The notes below the pieces were generated by a model. It made no database searches. It had not been told where the DNA came from and saw only the letters and a program-made list of their open reading frames with translations. Position numbers and translations under genes: made by a program. A DNA stretch of 64,000 nt from the NCBI GenBank assembly GCA_022578965.1, contig MU400582.1, forward strand, positions 62,001-126,000, read 5' to 3'. Positions 22,676 to 34,291 of this stretch are shown here, piece by piece. Numbering within the stretch: position 1 is the first letter of the stretch; each line of letters starts with the position of its first letter. Source of the DNA: Xylaria sp. FL1777. Its lineage: Eukaryota; Ascomycota; Sordariomycetes; Xylariales; Xylariaceae.

Positions 22676-23596
22676 ATGTCGGCCCGCAAAAAGCCATTCG
22701 ACCTCATCCGCCGCGGCGAGAAAAGGCCCACGTTGTCCGGCACTTTGACATTCATCGGACTTCGCATCGCTGATATCCCTCTCCAGCATGCGCTCCTCTC
22801 ATACTCATCGCCCTCGGTGCCGTCATCACCAATAGGTCTAGGCGTACGTATCCTGAACTCGCTAGGTCTACGCACGATCTTCACACACACGTCAACCTCC
22901 CTCCCGTCATCTCTCCTCCTCCCCATCACAGCTCTAATATCCCCTCCCTCGTCAGGACGAGCTGCTCTGGGCTGGATGGCCCCCTTGGCCAATCTCACTC
23001 CGACGTCTCTTCTCCTCCTCCTCATGAGCGCTGGCAGCACAGCAAAGCAGATCTACTGGCATCTCGCCCTTTCGCAAGATTCCTTCCCGGCCTCCGCCGC
23101 AATAGCAGTAAGCGCGTACAACACATTCGTGAACTCCTCAAATGCGCTGCTCTTTCTCGCGCTGGGCACTACGTCGCTGCTCTCACGCCCGCACATCTCT
23201 TTCTCCTCGGGTGCGACGACGGAGAATTTTACACTCCCGCTGAGCACCGTCACCGGCGCCCTGCTGTACGTCGCCGGTATGGCCATCGAGACCGTGTCCG
23301 AGCGCCAGCGTGCCGAGTTCAAGAGTCGCGCCGAGAATAAAGGCAAGGTCTTCAAGGAGGGGCTGTGGAGCTGGGCTCGCCATGTGAATTACTTTGGCTA
23401 CGCGCTTTGGCGCGGCGGGTATTGCATGGTCGGTTCCGGATGGATTGGTGGGATTCTAATGGGGCTTTGGCAGGGTTGGGACCTGAGCCAACGCGCTGTT
23501 GCCGTGCAGGATGAGTACTGCTCTCGGAGATATGGGGAGCAGTGGGTACGGTTTAAGCAAGAGGTTCCTTACCGGATCATTCCAGGCGTCTACTAG
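22676..23596 (+). CDS. DUF1295 / steroid 5-alpha-reductase-like membrane protein
   Basis: Single exon, 306 residues. Several hydrophobic segments (for example about 84-92, 110-118 and 190-200) indicate an integral membrane protein. The C-terminal third has the DUF1295 signature GLWSWARHVNYFGYALWRGGY, the position where steroid reductases and isoprenylcysteine methyltransferases carry GLW..SRHPNYFGE. Here P is V and E is replaced, so activity is uncertain. Near the end, YCSRRYGEQWVRFKQEVPYRIIPGVY matches the family C-terminus. Probable role: lipid or sterol-related reduction in the ER. This is inferred from the family. Confidence 0.75.
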   Translation: MSARKKPFDLIRRGEKRPTLSGTLTFIGLRIADIPLQHALLSYSSPSVPSSPIGLGVRILNSLGLRTIFTHTSTSLPSSLLLPITALISPPSSGRAALGWMAPLANLTPTSLLLLLMSAGSTAKQIYWHLALSQDSFPASAAIAVSAYNTFVNSSNALLFLALGTTSLLSRPHISFSSGATTENFTLPLSTVTGALLYVAGMAIETVSERQRAEFKSRAENKGKVFKEGLWSWARHVNYFGYALWRGGYCMVGSGWIGGILMGLWQGWDLSQRAVAVQDEYCSRRYGEQWVRFKQEVPYRIIPGVY

Positions 23597-24150
23597 ATAG
23601 CACCCCGCGTTACGATTCGGTAAAATCTGATATTTGTATTCGTACACAAGTATTTCTGGTGTGGTGGAAAGTGAATAGGATCCTCATAAGGAGGAGAAGA
23701 TATGGCGTCAAAGGTTGTTGACTGGTAAGATGTGGCAGGTTGCACATGGGCATTGGCCTATCATGATTTCGTAACCCAAATAGACACCCTGATCATCTAG
23801 GACTTTAGAAGCTTAACTCTAGTATACATACATCGTAACAGTTGGAAGCCCGCGCGTAGTTACACACCCTTTGCAGAAATTGGTCTTCCCAGAAAAGCAG
23901 ATCGATGCCTCAGTTTATCCCTCGCCGCTTTGTTCCGGCATCTCGCATAGCCAGCAACCACCAGGAAACACGAGTTCGAAAATCTTCGTAAAGCGACAAG
24001 CTCGCCGGTAGAACGCCATACTTGGTACATGCGGGCTCGACCACCCGCTACCTGCTTGCATTGAGCCAAGACGACAACTATTGCTGTGTTTTCGAATTCA
24101 ATTATGTGAGAGAGAAAAGAAAGACTGTCTGCGACAATCATCCCTTCTAT
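23597..24150. other. Intergenic between convergent genes
   Basis: The 3' sides of the DUF1295 gene (+) and the SNF5-family gene (-) face each other here. No additional gene supported. Confidence 0.5.
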
Positions 24151-25953
24151 CTATATCGGTCGTACGGGAAGATCGGCGAAGTGTAGATTCTTCGTCCATC
24201 GTGGTAGTTTCCTATACTTTTCGTAGGATTGGCCACAGTTGGCGCAAAGTGACTACGAGCTATTAGTTAATGGAAGAAACCAATATAGATGACTTTAACT
24301 TACCCTGGGGCCATATGGACCATCGCGAACAGCCCATACACCGGTACCCCAGATGCGACAGTGGGTGCAACGCCAGTTAAACCTCTCTTGATCGGTTAGG
24401 GATCCGACTCCTCCTCCGCCATACCCAACGTCGGGCGTTCCTCGACCACCAGGCGTACCCGAGCGTCCCAGAGGGCTCAGACTACGAAACCTCCGCTTCT
24501 TCTTGGATCTTTCACCCCGTCCCATGCGTTCCTCTTCCACCTCGATTCCTAGGCCGAAGGGTATGCCGCCCACCATGCCAGCGTTGCTACTAAACCGGGC
24601 AGTTTCTCGGCGTAGACGACGAATCTGTCTCTCGCGATCGACCTCTCGCTTCTCGATCTCTTCTTTGGAAAGGGTTTCAATCTTAGGTTCCCAGCCGTCT
24701 GCGAGTTGCTCGGGATCGTAACGCCAGCCGGCATCGGCACCATGAGCGGCGTCATTTGGCTGCTCGGAACCCATAGCACCCCATCCGGCCACCAAACCCC
24801 CAGCCTCGCATGCCTCTTTCTTGAGACGTAAAACGGCTTCGTAGATGGCATGTGTCAAGGCAGGAACCCATTCACCCCATAGGCCCAAATCAGCACAGGT
24901 GACTTTCGCGAAGGCCTCGGCGGTACCGGGTGGGTGAAGCAGTGACCATTCGAACTTGTCAGTGTATACCTCGGATGAGAGATTTATATTCAAGGTGACA
25001 ATGCATCGGTATGTGTCATCGGGATTGTAATCGTCGGAATCGGCAGGGATAGGAGTGGCACTCGCCGTCACCTCTTGGAGCTGTGACGGCACAACCTTGG
25101 AAGGTGTATCGAGCGCGTATCGCATGGGCGTCTCTGGGCCACGACTCGACTGGAGCAGCGGCGTTGCGGGCGTGGCAGGACTATCGCGATATGCTGACTG
25201 AGGGGCTTGTATGGTCGTTCCGTTGGCGGCGGGGGTCCTATCGTCGGAATGAAAGAGCGGATGGAGCGCAACACCAGCATACTCTTCCAGCTGTGTCCGG
25301 ATCTGCTTACTGATCTCGCTGGCAATGGCGTTCTGGTTGGGGAGGTCGAGGTCTTGGACGAGTCCCAGTGCAAACTGGTCCGTAGTGATAACAGTCTCGT
25401 GCAGGTTCCACAAGAAGATATCCCTCAGCTTGTAAGGGACGGTCATCTCGCCAGGCTTATAGACGGAGGGGTCGTTAGGGGGTGGCTGAATGAGGCCTCT
25501 CGGCAGGGGATACGAGGCGGTGGGCATGAAGGCGGGGATGTCGACGTCGATGCGGATGGGGATCAGGGTCACGGGCATAGCAGCCTGAGCCTGGGCGCTG
25601 ATGTCGGCGCTGTTCTTGGCCTTGGCCATCCAGTCTCGCCAGATGCCCTGCAGGTGCACTGGCACGACGGTGTCCTTGCCGACCTTGTCGCCAGCGTCGG
25701 CCCGCGAGGCACTATCCTCGCGCCGCAGGCTGCGCAGGCCGGTAGGGCGTCTACGGTTGTCGTCATCGTCGTCGTCGTCGTAGTCGTAGCCGTCCTCGGC
25801 GTAGTTGATGACGGTGGTGCCGCGCTTCGTGGTGCGCGCGACAGGGCCGGGCGCGGAGGCCTGGAGGACGGGCGTCAGGAGCGAGTTGTTGTAGGTGCGC
25901 AGACGCGGCGCATAGCTCGATGAGAGGGCCTGGGGAAGACTTCGACCCTCCAT
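24151..25953 (-). CDS. SNF5/SMARCB1-family chromatin-remodelling subunit, two exons
   Basis: Exons 25953-24304 and 24252-24151 with a 51-bp GT-AG intron; 583 residues. The protein is a core subunit of SWI/SNF- or RSC-type nucleosome remodellers in the nucleus. The two SNF5 repeats are visible: the first with LIPIRIDVDI and LRDIFLWNLHETVITTDQFA, the second with YRCIVTLNINL, DKFEWSLLHP and EWVPALTHAIYEAVLRLKKEA. The acidic stretch near the N-terminus (poly-Asp) comes from a GAC-type repeat at 25764-25792. At the C-terminus a GATA-like finger, C-x2-C-x20-C-x2-C, is completed only after splicing: CTHC is in exon 1 and CANC in exon 2. Whether it is Snf5 or Sfh1 cannot be settled by eye. Diverges from the GST gene. 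Confidence 0.9.
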
Positions 25954-27603
25954 TGCGACTGTCGTGGCAGTGGCTGCTGCTGCTGCTGTTGTTGTTTTGT
26001 TGTGGTTTTGTCAATCTACTCTCTTTGTCTCTCGCTCTCTCGTTCTCTCTCGTTTATCTCATGTTTGTGTGTATAGCAGAAATTGACCATCCAGCAAGAC
26101 GTGTATACATGCGCCAAACCACAACGTAGATGTGGAATTTGGAGAGAGAGCACACGAGAGTAGCGCGCACCCGCGTCTCCGTGAACACCACCGCAAGAAT
26201 GGACAGACGGATCGATGGATCGATGGATCGATGATGTACTCGAGACAAACCAAACTGCTCGATATACTAATTTATAGAGCGGAAACCGCGCGGTCAATTC
26301 AAGGGCCGATTCACAATTCGAATGTTCACCAGCGGTGATGCAGATGCCGAATGTCAATGCCAAATGCGAAGAAACAACGCTGATGATCTGAATCAGTAGG
26401 TCGGGTGGTCGGAGGTCAAAGATTGGATCGGAATGGGAGCTGGAATTTGACGAGGGCTGTATAGTGTTCGCCGTGTCGCGTTGTTTCTCGTGTCGTCCTT
26501 AGTTTCTTCGTGTCACAGCTATAGCCTGTAGGTAGGTATCTAGACATCTAGACGAGGTAAGATTGCTCTATCTGTGGACGCCAAGACACAGCGTGTGTAC
26601 GTAAAAAAGCAGCAGAGGCACAGACCACCTACAAGACCTAGTCTACTAGGTTGGTCCATGGACGCAGGTAGGTACTCAAATATAGTACATACCTAAGTAC
26701 ATAGGTAGGTAGGTACTATCTACACTGCACGTTGCCCATATACAAAGTCACATTATTTCCTAGAATAACCAGAAGTCCTCTGCATTTTTATACAAAGTAC
26801 TACGTATTATCACAGAACACTATGCATTGACATTTAAATAAATAAGACAAAATGAAAAACAAGGACAAAAAAAAAAGAAACCCACTTTTTAAAAAAGTGT
26901 TATTTTTCCTAAAGGGGATTAAGCTCAAGATTCTTATTTCTAGCCACAGAATTAGCCGCCTGTACGGAGAGACATTGACTGACTATATACTTGTAAGAGG
27001 TAACTACCCTTTCTTCTCAAAGTAACAGCATCTATCTTCTGCGCTCGGGAAGGAAAGAGGTGTTTGTGTTTAACTTTTTACATGTGGCTATACAAGTGCC
27101 TTAGTTGATTATATAACTGCGTAGGTCAGTCAGTTAGCCAAGATCAAATTAACCTCTTAAGTTGTATACAGTTAAGTAAATTTCTCTTTGAGCAACTCAA
27201 GTACCTCTACAAGCTAGCAGGCGGTAGTCTCCCTACTTACCGAGGCATATATGTCCGTCATCGGTCTATATATTAGTCATGTTCACTAGGTTTTGGCATA
27301 CCTAGCGGTAGTTAACGAAACCTCTATAGATGTGTAAGTAAGGCTGCAGAGCGGTCTGGATCTGGGCCTGGGTCCGGGTCTGGGTTTAGGTATATTCAAC
27401 CTGCTTGGTAATGTTCCGCTGAGAAATCTATGTTTCCAGATTTGTATCTCAAGTCGACAGCCTGTACCCCTTGCACGCCCTTTGCTTTACATCCAACCCT
27501 ATTATACGTGCGCTCTTAGTTGCCCAAGGGCCACGGCTCAAATATCAAATAAGCAACTTTTCTCTCCCGCTTATATAGTATTATCATCTAGCTAGTTATC
27601 ATC
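25954..27603. promoter_or_regulatory. Divergent intergenic region between SNF5-family and GST genes, microsatellite-rich
   Basis: Close to the SNF5-family start lie a TGC/TTG repeat (25975-26010) and a long pyrimidine tract on the + strand (26023-26060). A GATCGATG repeat is at 26213-26233, TAGGTA/TACCTA clusters at about 26530-26720, and a degenerate TCTGGG hexamer array at 27354-27390. No protein gene seen. Such tracts often mark the 5' untranslated leader in filamentous fungi; their function here is inferred. Confidence 0.45.
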
Positions 27604-28649
27604 ATGGCTAATGAGAACAGCCCCGAGCCGAGCTACACGCTCTACGTGTATTATACGAGATACTCAAGTACGTCTTACCTTCTATCCATCTACTCGTATC
27701 AAGGACCTACTCCCTAGACAGTATAACTACGAAAGAACAGAGGCAAATACTAAATCCCAACATAATCTAACCAGGCTGGGGTGTTCGCGCACAGCTCATA
27801 TTCGAGTACTTTAAAATCCCTTACAAGGCAGAATACTTCAACTTCGACATCCCCGATCTTACACCGCCGCCTGAACTAAAGGTCCTGCCTGTGCTCGATG
27901 TGACGTCCGCCCCCGGCACTGCTGCTGGAGAAGAAACCCTCCGCATCCCCGACTCGCTCGCAATCGCCGAGTACCTAGCCGAGCGGTATCCAGAAAAGCA
28001 CCTCTGGCCTGCGGATCCCCAGCTCCGCGCCCTCGCCCGTGTCGCCGCCGCCCAGATGCACTCTGGTTTCGCCGCTCTACGCGACGCCTACCCCAGCAAC
28101 TTCGTCGCGCGCTTCACCGGCTCTGGGATTCCGTTCGGCGAAGCAGTCGCCGCAGACGTACGCATGCTTTTTGAGCTGTGGAATCGCTTGCGCGTCGCTG
28201 CCAAGAAGCGGCTTGCCCAGCTCGAGGAAATTGATCGCGGGTTTCTGTGTGGTGGATTTAGTATTGCTGATGCCTTCTTTTGGCCTGTGCTTTGGGTGAG
28301 TTGTGTTTTGGTAAAGTGAAACGTGCATTTTTGTTTATTTTTCTTGTTTTTCTTGTCACCCCCCTTCAATACGGAAGTTGGCACCTTGATTATCTGCTAA
28401 TGTGCTTCTCTTATGCAGCGCCTGAGGACCTATGACGTGCCTCTTACTGGTATCACTGATGAAGGGCTCAAGTGGATGGCGACTATGTGGAATGACTCGG
28501 TAATGAAGGCTCAGGCAAGAGAGTATTTCCGACAGGCCAGGGACCCAAAAACTCTCGTGGTGCCTTACGATAATATATTTAAGGATAGTCCTAATGTGAC
28601 ACTCGGGACGTTCACAGAAGACTGGGTCTTTGATGGGGCATCTATCTAG
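27604..28649 (+). CDS. Glutathione S-transferase-like protein, three exons
   Basis: Exons 27604-27667, 27775-28295 and 28419-28649, introns 107 and 123 bp, all joining in frame; 271 residues. The N-terminal thioredoxin-like domain has YVYYTRYSSWGVRAQL, with the serine at the usual catalytic position of the SxW type, followed by KVLPVL (cis-proline) and PDSLAIAEYLAERYP, which binds the gamma-glutamyl part of glutathione. The helical C-terminal domain contains GGFSIADAFFWPVLW. Fungal GSTs of this sort detoxify electrophiles, and some act in secondary metabolism. Cytosolic by absence of targeting signals. Divergent from the SNF5-family gene. Confidence 0.85.
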
Positions 28650-28900
28650 GGCTTGAGTGAATAAGTGATAGTTGGGGAATAAGTCATAAACTTCATATTA
28701 AAAATCTAGAAGAATTGTGAAGTTCCCATACCATATAAATGATCTCTCTTTTAAATCCAACCACGTTGGTCCTCATCTGTGGTTTTCCAATCATCATCAT
28801 CACTGCCCTCTCACTCTCGAGCCAGCCATCTTTCTGCAAAGACCTCTGAACAGAATTTTCTTCTTCATTGATTTATGATAAGTCACCGGAGCTCGCAGTA
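28650..28900. other. Short intergenic region
   Basis: 3' sides of the GST gene and of the possible small gene on the minus strand. AT-rich with no signal beyond that. Confidence 0.4.
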
Positions 28901-29187
28901 TTAGGTTCTGATAGTTCCTAGGGATTTACTTCCTGTTAAAAGGATAAATAAGCATTCTATTTGGGATTCTTGGATGAACTCTTCAATGGACTCAACTGCA
29001 AGCTTTGGCGTGTCTTTTCTAACGTTTAACTCTATAGTTGTTAATCTTCTTGATTCATAGTACCTAGGTCTTAAAGCTTTAATTTACGTGCTACCAATTA
29101 TATTAGCTCATACCTTAGCCGAAAAGGGCCAAAGGCGTGGATCTCAGACAGAGAAAGCTTCAACTCCTCCATCTCATGAACCAGCAT
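28901..29187 (-). CDS. Possible small spliced gene, 78 residues
   Basis: Exons 29187-29114 and 29063-28901. The 50-bp intron begins GTATGA, has a GCTAAT branch-like site and ends CTAG, and the join keeps frame. The product begins MLVHEMEELKLSLSEIHAF, has an arginine pair at the splice region and a charged helix-like second half (LAVESIEEFIQESQ). It is too short and split to appear as a long open frame. I do not recognise the family. It could be a genuine small protein or the last piece of a decayed gene; no clear promoter was seen. Confidence 0.3.
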
Positions 29188-29865
29188 ACTACCTATAATA
29201 ATTAGGAATTATCAGTGTTTGCGGTGGTGGTCCGAAAGATAGTTCCAATTGATCCACAAACTAAGTATGGGATCTACAACACATCCGGCTCAGATCTGTT
29301 CCTATATTCCGCTCTGATATGTGAGGTCCAGTTTGTCAGTACACTTTTACTGTAATAAATAGCAACTTGCAATATACAGCTCCAAACCTATAACATCAAG
29401 AAGAAGAAAAAGAACAACAAAATCTTATCCAAGAGTCTTGCACACCAAGTATGGCCCCGGTAAGAATAAATGGGGCGAATCACACCAGGATGCGAGTTAC
29501 ACATTATGTATTACACGAGTCCCGACTATAATAGCTAACCTAGAGGAATTTAGTCTCGCATCTAGAAGCTACTCGGAATTATATATAGAAAGATATAAGG
29601 ATAATGGGTAGTTCCTCCTCCATTGCCGTGCTTCGTTCCATATTCGTACCATCGTCTAAAAAAACTAACCTGTTCACGGTTACCTAATGCGTTGTAGAAT
29701 GTGACTAATTCATACTAGGAAGAAATCCACATCCGTTATTGCGTACAAGGATGCCACTTGTTTCGCAAAAGAGCCTCGTATCTATACGAGGAATCATTGC
29801 GGCTCTTTACTAATAAATAGAGAAATAAAAGGCTGACGCTGGGATGGAATATTCTCGGGGGATTC
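29188..29865. other. Intergenic region
   Basis: No gene found. Contains a short A-rich patch at 29398-29425 and the 3' side of the alpha/beta hydrolase gene. Confidence 0.45.
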
Positions 29866-32723
29866 TTATCGTGCCGCGGTGGCTCGCGTACTTCGACCTC
29901 TCTCTTCCGTGCGTTTGGGGTTCGTTAATTTCATCCAATCTTCCCACTCCTTGCTGATCTCTGTCAGCACAGATCCCATAACGGAAGCATTCGCCATCAG
30001 CCCGTGGGTTTCGCCTTCGAGCACGCGGACTTCGCATCTGCGCATCGCCTTGCCTAGCCATCGAACATTATCTACGGGAACTCGGGTGTCCCTACTACCA
30101 TGGTGTATGACGACGGGTCGCGTGATGTCGACATAACGGAATCCAATAGTGTGTCGTCGCTCGAGGCATACCAACAGATCGACAGCGGGATTGGCCCCAG
30201 TAGTAGCTAGATCCCAGATGGCATGTGTAAGCCGGTTGTCGTAGGTTGCCTGCCGCTCCTTCTCGGCTAATGCATCAGAGGCGGCAGCAATGGCGGCATC
30301 TTGTAGATCCCGATCATCGCTAGTGGCACGAGGTTGGTCTGATGGCCCAACGTCCCCAAGAGACGATGTCATCATGTCAACATCATGAAGAATATTTTCC
30401 TTTTCTATACCTGACACGACATCATGTTTGTTAGATGTTCCAATATCACGACCCTGAGCAGTTGCCGATTTCCGCTTGCCTCGACGAGGACTGGTTTTGG
30501 GAAGTGAGCTTGTGATTGAGCTGCTTGTGGCCGTCATAAACGAGCTGTTTGCGGCTTTTAGAAAGGGGGTGGGTAGAGCCCGTAAGATCCTCTGTGATGT
30601 AGGTATAGCATTTGTCGGGGGTAGTGCTTGAGTTGTCCCGAACACGTTCATCTGTGACGGTGGAATCCAAGGTGCTAGGAGATGTATCCGCCCGCGTATA
30701 TGCTGAGGCATACGGAGTGCCGTGGCGAGGGCGTAAATGGCGCCGGCTGAGTGGGCTAGAATGGAAAATTTCGTGACCTTGAGCGTCTGGCAAATAGCAT
30801 ACACGTCATCTAGTCGTTGTTAGTAATCCAAAGCCGATACTAGACTGTAGGCATACCTGGCCAGCTTAGAGGTGTTGTTGTTCCACCATATGCCTCACTG
30901 TCTCCGATGCCAGGTCGATCGGGGGTAATCAACCGTAGTTTTAAGGCCAAGGCTAGCTCATCGTAGAATGCAGTAATATAGCGGGTTAAGCCCATCCCAA
31001 CGCAGCAGAACACGGCCGAACCTTCGGGATCTCCAACTTCGGAGAAGGAAATGATCCGGCCCGTCTGTGGGTGTCGGATTTTCTGGGACAATCGGGGTGA
31101 GCAAAGATAGGATTCAACTGCGTCATCGACAGAATCAGCACTACCAGGGCGTTCGTAGCCGACCACTGGGTCGGCAAAAAATGCATCTTTTGTATTATCA
31201 GTAGGCTCGGGGCTCTTGGTCCCAGCCGAAAGATGCTTCAACCTTGAGCTGCTTCGCTTCAACCTTATCATGTCGGTGGCAGGGTCAGGCGTGTCACGGC
31301 CGGACTTCCTGCGATCAGCGCTCTGTGAGCTGTGGCGCCTGTTTTGATATATCGCCGGGGATGGTGCGCCGTCATCGATTCCGGGTGCCTCCAATGGCTG
31401 CCCAGTAGTCGCCTTTTCGTAGGTAAAACCAGGATTGCGAGCACCCTGGGCCGCAGTTAGGTTATCTCGTGATGGATTCACCATGTCTCCCATCAAAATG
31501 TCCTCGTGTCGCCTCTTTAGCTCAGCGTCAGAGGCTTGTCGATGAGTTTGTCGAATTTTTGACTCGGAGAGGCCACGGTCTTCAGGGATGGGTTCTGCTG
31601 TAGGCCCCTCGCTTCTTTGTCTGGAGGACCTGCGTGAGGACCGTTTTGTATTGTGACCCGCTCTCAAAGAAGAGTCCCGCAGTGGGATGGGCCGCAGATG
31701 ATGAACAATATCAATCGAGGGCCCGTGATCGGGTATGGATTCATGAGAGTCCGGGTCTGTGGGCTCTTCGCTAATAGATGTTTCGGCAAGCATCTGGTCT
31801 GGTCGGAGCGACGAGTTACTGAGGCTACTAGACTTCGAAGCCAGCCCTCCCGCACCGGAGCGCTTCTTTTCGTTTTCATTGGCACGCAGGCGCTCTCTCG
31901 AGCTCATGTACATCAGTCCCTTGTGACCTCTGCTCAGCTTCATACTCCAACTGTCCTGCGACGAGGGCTTGCGCAAGTCGGGAGGCGCGGACACACCCCT
32001 TTCGAGGGATAAATTGCCGATACTCTGTGTATCGTCAGGCGACGACGAGGCGGACCCCTTGGACGAGGGCCTGGAACGCAGCAGGGACTTGAGGCCAAGA
32101 GAAGATTCGCGACGTGGGGACTTGGGAGCTGTGATGGGTGAGAAGCCGGAGGGAGGCTTGGACGTGCGAATGACGGGCGGGCTCGCTGCCAAGTTGTGGA
32201 TGTCGTCTTCCTCGTGCAATTGCTCGAGAGCGTGGATGTAGGCGCCGTACTCGACACCAAAACTGCCGTCGACGGGCGAGATGGGACTTGGGAGCGACAG
32301 ACTCGGGTCGTCGAAATGCTTGGCCGCGGGTTGGACAATGGCGGACAAGCTGGTGATCAGCGAGGAGATGACCTCGGGGGACGCAGGTGGTGGCGGAATT
32401 GGTCTCTGTGCCGGGCCGTGGTCGTGGTTGTGATCGTGGTCGTTGTCGTTGTCGTTGTCGTCGTGGCGCAACTGGAGGTGCATTGAAGGATCGATCGGTC
32501 TCCGACGTGATGACAGACGGGGCGGACGGGCAATTGTAGCTGTAGCTGGAGTTGTAGATGTGGATGTGAATGTGGATATGGGTGTAGATGTAGATGTAGA
32601 TTTAGCTCTGGATGCAGATCCAGGCCCAGGTGCAGGGCCGAAATTGGAAGCCGAGTTGGAGCTGCTAGACGCGCCCTTCAAAGCGCCCCTCGAAGCGCCC
32701 CTATCTGTCGAGTAGTATTCCAT
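29866..32723 (-). CDS. Large alpha/beta hydrolase with long disordered N-terminus, two exons
   Basis: Exons 32723-30857 and 30809-29866 with a 47-bp GT-AG intron; 936 residues. An upstream in-frame ATG at 32792 would add 23 residues; I prefer MEYYSTDRG. Roughly the first 540 residues are Ser/Pro/Arg-rich and low in complexity, including ST repeats and a D/N/H run from simple-sequence DNA at 32425-32465 and 32530-32625. The hydrolase domain follows: a first strand region (ISFSEVGDPEG), DRPGIGDSE, the nucleophile elbow HSAGA (AHSAGAIY), then Asp in HHGSRDTRVP and His in EGETHGLM. A low-complexity insert splits the domain. Probable esterase or lipase-like enzyme, with the tail perhaps regulated by phosphorylation; substrate unknown. 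Confidence 0.85.
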
Positions 32724-32792
32724 TATTGCGAAATGCCAGGGAGAGGATTCAGCGTAGCAGTATTGGGCGTGGGTGGCGTGGGTACTTCTCAA

Positions 32793-34067
32793 CCGGTTGG
32801 CACCCCCCCTACGCGTAGTTTCTTGTCGGGTTCCGGACGTGTCTTCGGACTTGTAGAGTGTAGCACAGGAGATTGAAAAGAGACACAGAGCGGTGCAAGC
32901 TCAGTGACCCAGGGGGTTCCATCTAAGCCATCAAAGATCTAAAGGGAAGGGAGTGTAGACATGAGATACAAATAGGTAGGTACTAGGTAGATAACAAGGC
33001 TACATTCAAGATTAGGTAGATAGTATACAACGTGGGAATGCAAATGGGGGTGAATGTGCTTGAACTGGAGGTGGTACACTGGGTTAGGGGTTATGTGTGA
33101 TGTAGACGGCACATACAACGTTAATTGATGCTGTAGATGGTATGTATGTATACTGAACTTTTGCTGTAGAGTAGTGTCACAAGGCGTGACCACAAGGTTG
33201 GAGAATGCGACGGAACAGTAGGTAATGTTTTCAGCAAAATTTGCAGCGCAACACCAAAAACGGATCAAAAAGGAACAATACCTTACTTAAACAAGGCAAT
33301 CAGAAAACAGCGCCGCCAACCAGTCTTGTCTACCTAGTCAGGGGCTTCCGACTCTTCTGCGCACGCTTGTTTTGCCCTACAATAGGGAGACGGGTAGAGG
33401 GATGATAGATAACGCTTGTCGCAAGTCAACAAAAAAGTTAGGGGTGAAGGAGATGAGGGGGACAGGGGTTCTGGACTTGGACAGTGTACTGGAAACCTAC
33501 TACATAGGTATAGTATACTGCTATACACAGTACCTCAAGTATGTACCTATTAAAGCTACCTATATATTTAAAGTGTTAATACGTAGTACCTAGCGCCGGA
33601 TACAAAATTAGAGGTGTATCTAAGTACTGCATACTTTGAAAAGTGGTACCTAGCTAACCTGGGTTCTACATTATGCATACTTAGGTACCTACTACGTAGG
33701 TATTACATATGCAGCAGTATGTACAGTAAGTACTATGAGCGGATGCCAAGTACATACCTCCACTAGCGTAGCAGTCCTGATGGGGTCTCTTTATGTTGGA
33801 GGCGAACCAGGCTTGGAGCTTGTCCCATGTGTTTATGCTATGCTGACAAAATGAAAAGGTTTCAATGCTGTCTGACCTCATTGAAAATACAGCATATATC
33901 AAAGCCTGGTGAGTCTATGTTGGCTCTCTTCCGTATGTATACAACTTGCTCTTATTGAAAATTAAAATAGGTACATACCTAAAGTCTAATTACATGTAAG
34001 TGTGTACACCTATGCAAGGTACTTACACTGTTTATGTGAAGGTAGTGTTGGTACAAAATGAAATTGC
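32793..34067. other. Intergenic region rich in TAGGTA/TACCTA repeats
   Basis: Contains the presumed promoter of the alpha/beta hydrolase and many TAGGTA, GTACCTA and CTACGTAG units between about 32960 and 33980. No gene-like frame. It borders the large retrotransposon island. Confidence 0.5.
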
Positions 34068-34073
34068 CATGCG

Positions 34074-34291
34074 TGTGGCTTCTAGGCAGCACAGGCCATG
34101 GTGTATACCGTGCGATAGTTGCTGTGCAGGAACCTGAAGAGCACGGACTAGCCCTACTTAAATTAGTAGTATTTATATATAATTTTTTAGTACTATACTT
34201 AAGAAATGTTTTTTTTTAATATTTACTTTTTTAAGTATAAACTTGATTTTATGTAATAATTATAAGGTTTTAAGCTAGTATTTAAAAAGTA
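34074..34291 (+). repeat. 5' LTR of the outer element (218 bp), inner side RIP-mutated
   Basis: Positions 34074-34155 are clean, and from about 34160 the sequence is A+T only. Compared with 54276-54494, differences are C/T and G/A transitions throughout. Confidence 0.85.

Noticed and set aside
25207..25923. 238-codon + frame opposite the SNF5-family gene
   Set aside because: Valine/Gly/Asp-rich antisense shadow; the minus strand encodes recognisable SNF5 repeats.
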